Source: Polyangia bacterium | Lineage (GTDB): Bacteria; Myxococcota_A; Polyangia; Fen-1088 | Length of the DNA: 64,000 bases | Assembly (NCBI GenBank): GCA_036268875.1 | Contig: DATATI010000002.1 | Span: 38,069-102,068 of the forward strand | Direction: 5' to 3' | In this document: positions 61,697-64,000 of the stretch, in pieces | Layout of the letters: each line of letters opens with the position of its first letter | Position numbering within the stretch: position 1 is the stretch's first letter | Program-made: the position numbers and the translations under genes | Notes under the pieces: model-generated | The model's input: only the letters and a program-made list of their open reading frames with translations | Databases searched by the model: none | What the model was told of the DNA's origin: nothing

Positions 61697-63338
61697 TGGC
61701 TTGGCTGGCGTGGAAGATCAGCAGCGCGAGCAGCATGTACGCATAGGCGGCCGACCGCACCGGCCACGGCGCACGCAGGAAACGCTGCAGGTGCTTTTCT
61801 CCGTCGACGGTGCACTCGATGAGGAGCGGGACGAAGCCGTAGAAAATGACCTGGACCAAAGGGGCAGCGATGACGTCCGTGACGCGGAAGTTGGTGAAGA
61901 TGCGGACCGCCATCTCGAACGCCGAATGAAACGTGTCAGCGCGAAAGAGCAGCCAGCCGGCGCAGGTCAGGTGGAACATCACGATCACCCGGAACAGCCA
62001 GTGCAATTTTTGGTGCGGCGTCTGGCGCGGCAGGTTGTCGGAAATTCCCAGCAAGCGGAACGCGCACAAGATCCCGCCGTGGTAAAGGCCCCAGGCAACG
62101 AAGGTAAAGCTGGCCCCGTGCCACAGACCACCCAGCAGCATGGTGATCATCAGGTTGCGGTACTGGATGCGGATGCCGCGCCGGTTACCGCCCAGCGGAA
62201 TGTAGAGATAGTCGCGCAGCCAGCTGGACAGGCTGATGTGCCAGCGGGTCCAAAAATCGCTGGGGCTGACCGCCAGGTACGGCAGTCGGAAGTTCATCAC
62301 CAGCTCGAACCCCAGCCACTTGGAGATGCCGCGGGCGATCGCCGAATAGCCGGAGAAATCGCCGTAGATCTGAAAGGCGAAGGCATAGATGCCCAGCAAC
62401 ACCTCGGGGCCGGTGATGCCCGCCGATTTGCCGTCGAAGAAGCGAAAGAACACGCCGTTGGCGACGGTGGCCATGTTGTCGGCGATGAACAGCTTCTTGA
62501 AAAGGCCGATCACCACCAACGCCAGGCCTTCGCGCATCACTTCGGTGCGGCGGGGATCCGGCCGCGGGTTCACCACCTGCGGCAGCAGGGTGTGCGCGCG
62601 CATGATCGGCCCGGCCACCAAGTGCGGGAAGAAGCAGACGAACAGCGCGAAGTCGGGAAAGTTCTCCGTCGGCTGGGCGTCACCACGGTAGATGTCGATG
62701 GTGTAGCTCATGGCCTGGAACGTGTAGAAGCTGATCCCGGCCGGCAGGATCACCCCCAGCGGCTGCCAGCTGACGTTGCCCAGACCGAACGCGTGCAGCA
62801 GGGCGACGAAGCTGGTGATGAAGAAGTCGCAGTATTTGAAGAAGCCTAAAATGGCCAGATTGGCCACCATGCTGATGGTCAGGAAGATCTTGCGCCGGCG
62901 CGCCTCGGGCGCGGCGAACAGCGACGGCAACACGAAGCCGTAGGCCAGCGCCACCAGCGCCGTGCCGAGCGGAATCAAAAAGTCACGGAACGAATGTGGC
63001 AGCGCCGCCGCCACGGCCCCGCCGTCTCCGTGAATGAGGGCGGCGAACAAGGCCGGGTAGCGAACGTGGCTGCACAGGATCAGGGCCGACCCGACGATCA
63101 GCACGCCCAGCCAGCGTTGCTTGTCGCGCGGCAACTGCTTGCCGGCCACGCCCAGGCCGCCCAGGTAATCGATCACCGTCGAGATGAGGATCAGAAACAG
63201 GAACCGGTAATCCCAAGCGCCATAGAAAATATAACTGGCGCCCAGGAGCAGGCGGTTCTGCCAGCGATGTCCGGCCCGCCAGTAAAGGACATACAGCGCC
63301 GCAAAGAGAAGCCAGAAGCTATAGCTGTTGTAGTTCAC
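61671..63338 (-). CDS. MBOAT-family O-acyltransferase (AlgI-like)
   Basis: 555 residues, with about ten or more membrane helices starting SFWLLFAALYVLYW. Core motifs are YSYSAIARGISKWLGF-type helices, FWTRWHISLSSWLRDYLYIPLGGNRRG, and GGLWHGASFTFVAWGLYHGG. In the last, His407 and His420 are the conserved catalytic-site histidines. It moves acyl groups, usually acetyl, across the inner membrane for O-acylation of an exported polysaccharide or cell-wall polymer. The downstream SGNH-like protein is the likely periplasmic partner. No polymer-synthesis gene lies in the window, so the acceptor is unknown. Confidence 0.94.
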   Translation of the reverse strand: MNYNSYSFWLLFAALYVLYWRAGHRWQNRLLLGASYIFYGAWDYRFLFLILISTVIDYLGGLGVAGKQLPRDKQRWLGVLIVGSALILCSHVRYPALFAALIHGDGGAVAAALPHSFRDFLIPLGTALVALAYGFVLPSLFAAPEARRRKIFLTISMVANLAILGFFKYCDFFITSFVALLHAFGLGNVSWQPLGVILPAGISFYTFQAMSYTIDIYRGDAQPTENFPDFALFVCFFPHLVAGPIMRAHTLLPQVVNPRPDPRRTEVMREGLALVVIGLFKKLFIADNMATVANGVFFRFFDGKSAGITGPEVLLGIYAFAFQIYGDFSGYSAIARGISKWLGFELVMNFRLPYLAVSPSDFWTRWHISLSSWLRDYLYIPLGGNRRGIRIQYRNLMITMLLGGLWHGASFTFVAWGLYHGGILCAFRLLGISDNLPRQTPHQKLHWLFRVIVMFHLTCAGWLLFRADTFHSAFEMAVRIFTNFRVTDVIAAPLVQVIFYGFVPLLIECTVDGEKHLQRFLRAPWPVRSAAYAYMLLALLIFHASQANEFIYFQF

Positions 63339-63424
63339 GAGGAGGGATCGCGGGCCACAGCGTATGCGAGCGTGGCCCGGGCCTCAAGGCGTCAAATCGC
63401 CGGCGCCGCGGCGCCGAGCGCGCG

Positions 63425-63453
63425 TTGACAGGATGGAAATCGCCTCGTACGCT
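63425..63453 (+). promoter_or_regulatory. Putative promoter of the S55 peptidase gene
   Basis: TTGACA (63425-63430), 17-bp spacer, TACGCT (63448-63453). The predicted start, near 63460, falls almost on the GTG at 63462, so the transcript may be leaderless or nearly so. Confidence 0.45.
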
Positions 63454-63461
63454 CGAAGGGC

Positions 63462-64000
63462 GTGCGTCGTGTACTGGGTGGTTTCTTTCCGACGCTGGCG
63501 CTGATGGCGCTGGGCGCCGGGCCGGCATCGGCGGAGGCCCTGAGGACCTCGGTCCCGCCCGGGCCACCCCCGGCCATCTTGCCGCTTTCGCAGGTGCGCC
63601 CGGGGATGGAGGGATACGCGCTGACGGTTTTTTCCGGGACCAAGCCCGACCGGTTCAAGGTGCGCGTGGTGGCGGTCATGAAGGCGTTCCTGCCCAAAGA
63701 AGACGTCATCTTGATTCGCGCCGAGGATCCGCGGGTCGAGTTCTCCGGCATCGTCGCCGGCATGAGCGGCAGCCCGGTCTACATAGACGGCAAGCTCATG
63801 GGAGCGGTCGCCTACGCCTGGAGCTTTGCAAAGGAGCCGCTCGGCGGCGTCACGCCGATCGAGTCGATGCTGGCCGAGCGCCGCCGCCCGCGCCGCGTGG
63901 CGCACGAATACTTCGCGCAAAACGGATCCGGCGGCGGCACGAAGAGCGCAGAGGCCGGTGGCCAGGAGCCGTTGCGGATTCCGGCGGCGATGAGCGCCGC
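63462..64000 (+). CDS. SpoIVB-like S55 family peptidase (3' end beyond window)
   Basis: The first 179 residues are present; the frame runs off the end. GTG 63462 is followed by a signal peptide (LALMALGAGPASA). The beginning of the S55 domain follows: LPLSQVRPGMEGYALTVFSG, then VIAGM-like GIVAGMSGSPVYIDGKLMGAVAYAWSF. This contains the serine nucleophile region (Gly-Met-Ser-Gly-Ser-Pro) and the GGVTPIESML tail typical of the family. In Bacillus SpoIVB signals across the forespore. In myxobacterial genomes related proteins occur in several copies with unknown roles. Cleavage targets cannot be predicted. Confidence 0.85.
   Translation, partial: MRRVLGGFFPTLALMALGAGPASAEALRTSVPPGPPPAILPLSQVRPGMEGYALTVFSGTKPDRFKVRVVAVMKAFLPKEDVILIRAEDPRVEFSGIVAGMSGSPVYIDGKLMGAVAYAWSFAKEPLGGVTPIESMLAERRRPRRVAHEYFAQNGSGGGTKSAEAGGQEPLRIPAAMSA

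Overview
The window is uniformly high-GC bacterial DNA, densely packed with genes on both strands. Most likely it comes from a Myxococcota (Polyangia-like) or related 'deltaproteobacterial' genome. The clues are the many surface lipoproteins with a Gly/Ser/Ala/Asp-rich linker straight after the lipobox Cys, the large number of hybrid histidine kinases, and a SpoIVB-type S55 peptidase at the right edge. The taxon is inferred from style only; no rRNA gene is present. An orphan flagellin gene is somewhat surprising for that group.

Left part (1-16650). The 3' end of a DSD1/D-threonine-aldolase-like PLP enzyme is followed by a complete oligopeptide/dipeptide ABC importer (binding protein, two permeases, two ATPases, all overlapping or nearly so) and a second, Tat-exported binding protein. 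Next comes a saccharide-related block: a frameshifted GH71/99-like lipoprotein, a propeller lipoprotein, an internally deleted GH105 (unsaturated rhamnogalacturonyl hydrolase) remnant, intact kduI and kduD, a di-haem-motif c-type cytochrome lipoprotein and a NagD-like HAD phosphatase. Together they look like a partly decayed pectin/uronate utilisation locus.

Central part (16680-44510). A seven-gene minus-strand operon runs porin > PstS-like binding protein > 1192-aa HAMP-GAF-kinase with three receivers > CheR > receiver-kinase > receiver > receiver-kinase-receiver. It appears to be a self-contained phosphorelay with its own outer-membrane and periplasmic parts. Then come a DUF2721 protein, an esterase lipoprotein, a MacA-MacB-TolC-type efflux operon, DUF488, a jelly-roll lipoprotein, a polysaccharide deacetylase and a PQQ-propeller protein with duplicated discoidin domains. 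A second divergent two-component cluster follows (38722-42422); its receiver gene appears to start with ACG. An FG-GAP lipoprotein ends this part.

Right part (44560-64000). It holds tRNA-His and tRNA-Arg, SerB, an EAL-HDOD protein, a TauE/SafE permease, and an MsrB-MFS-anchored-protein chain. A lone flagellin follows with a near-perfect sigma-54 promoter, then Bcp peroxiredoxin, two overlapping lipoprotein genes, a metallophosphoesterase, a PcaD-like hydrolase and a YVTN propeller. GlnK and Amt follow, then an SGNH plus MBOAT pair for acylating an exported polymer, and the 5' end of an S55 peptidase.

On candidates for a new system: I saw no CRISPR array, transposase, phage module or obvious biosynthetic cluster. 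The most system-like object is the porin/binding-protein/multi-kinase/CheR operon. The most unusual individual signals are the ACG start, the internally deleted GH105 relic and the sigma-54 flagellin promoter.
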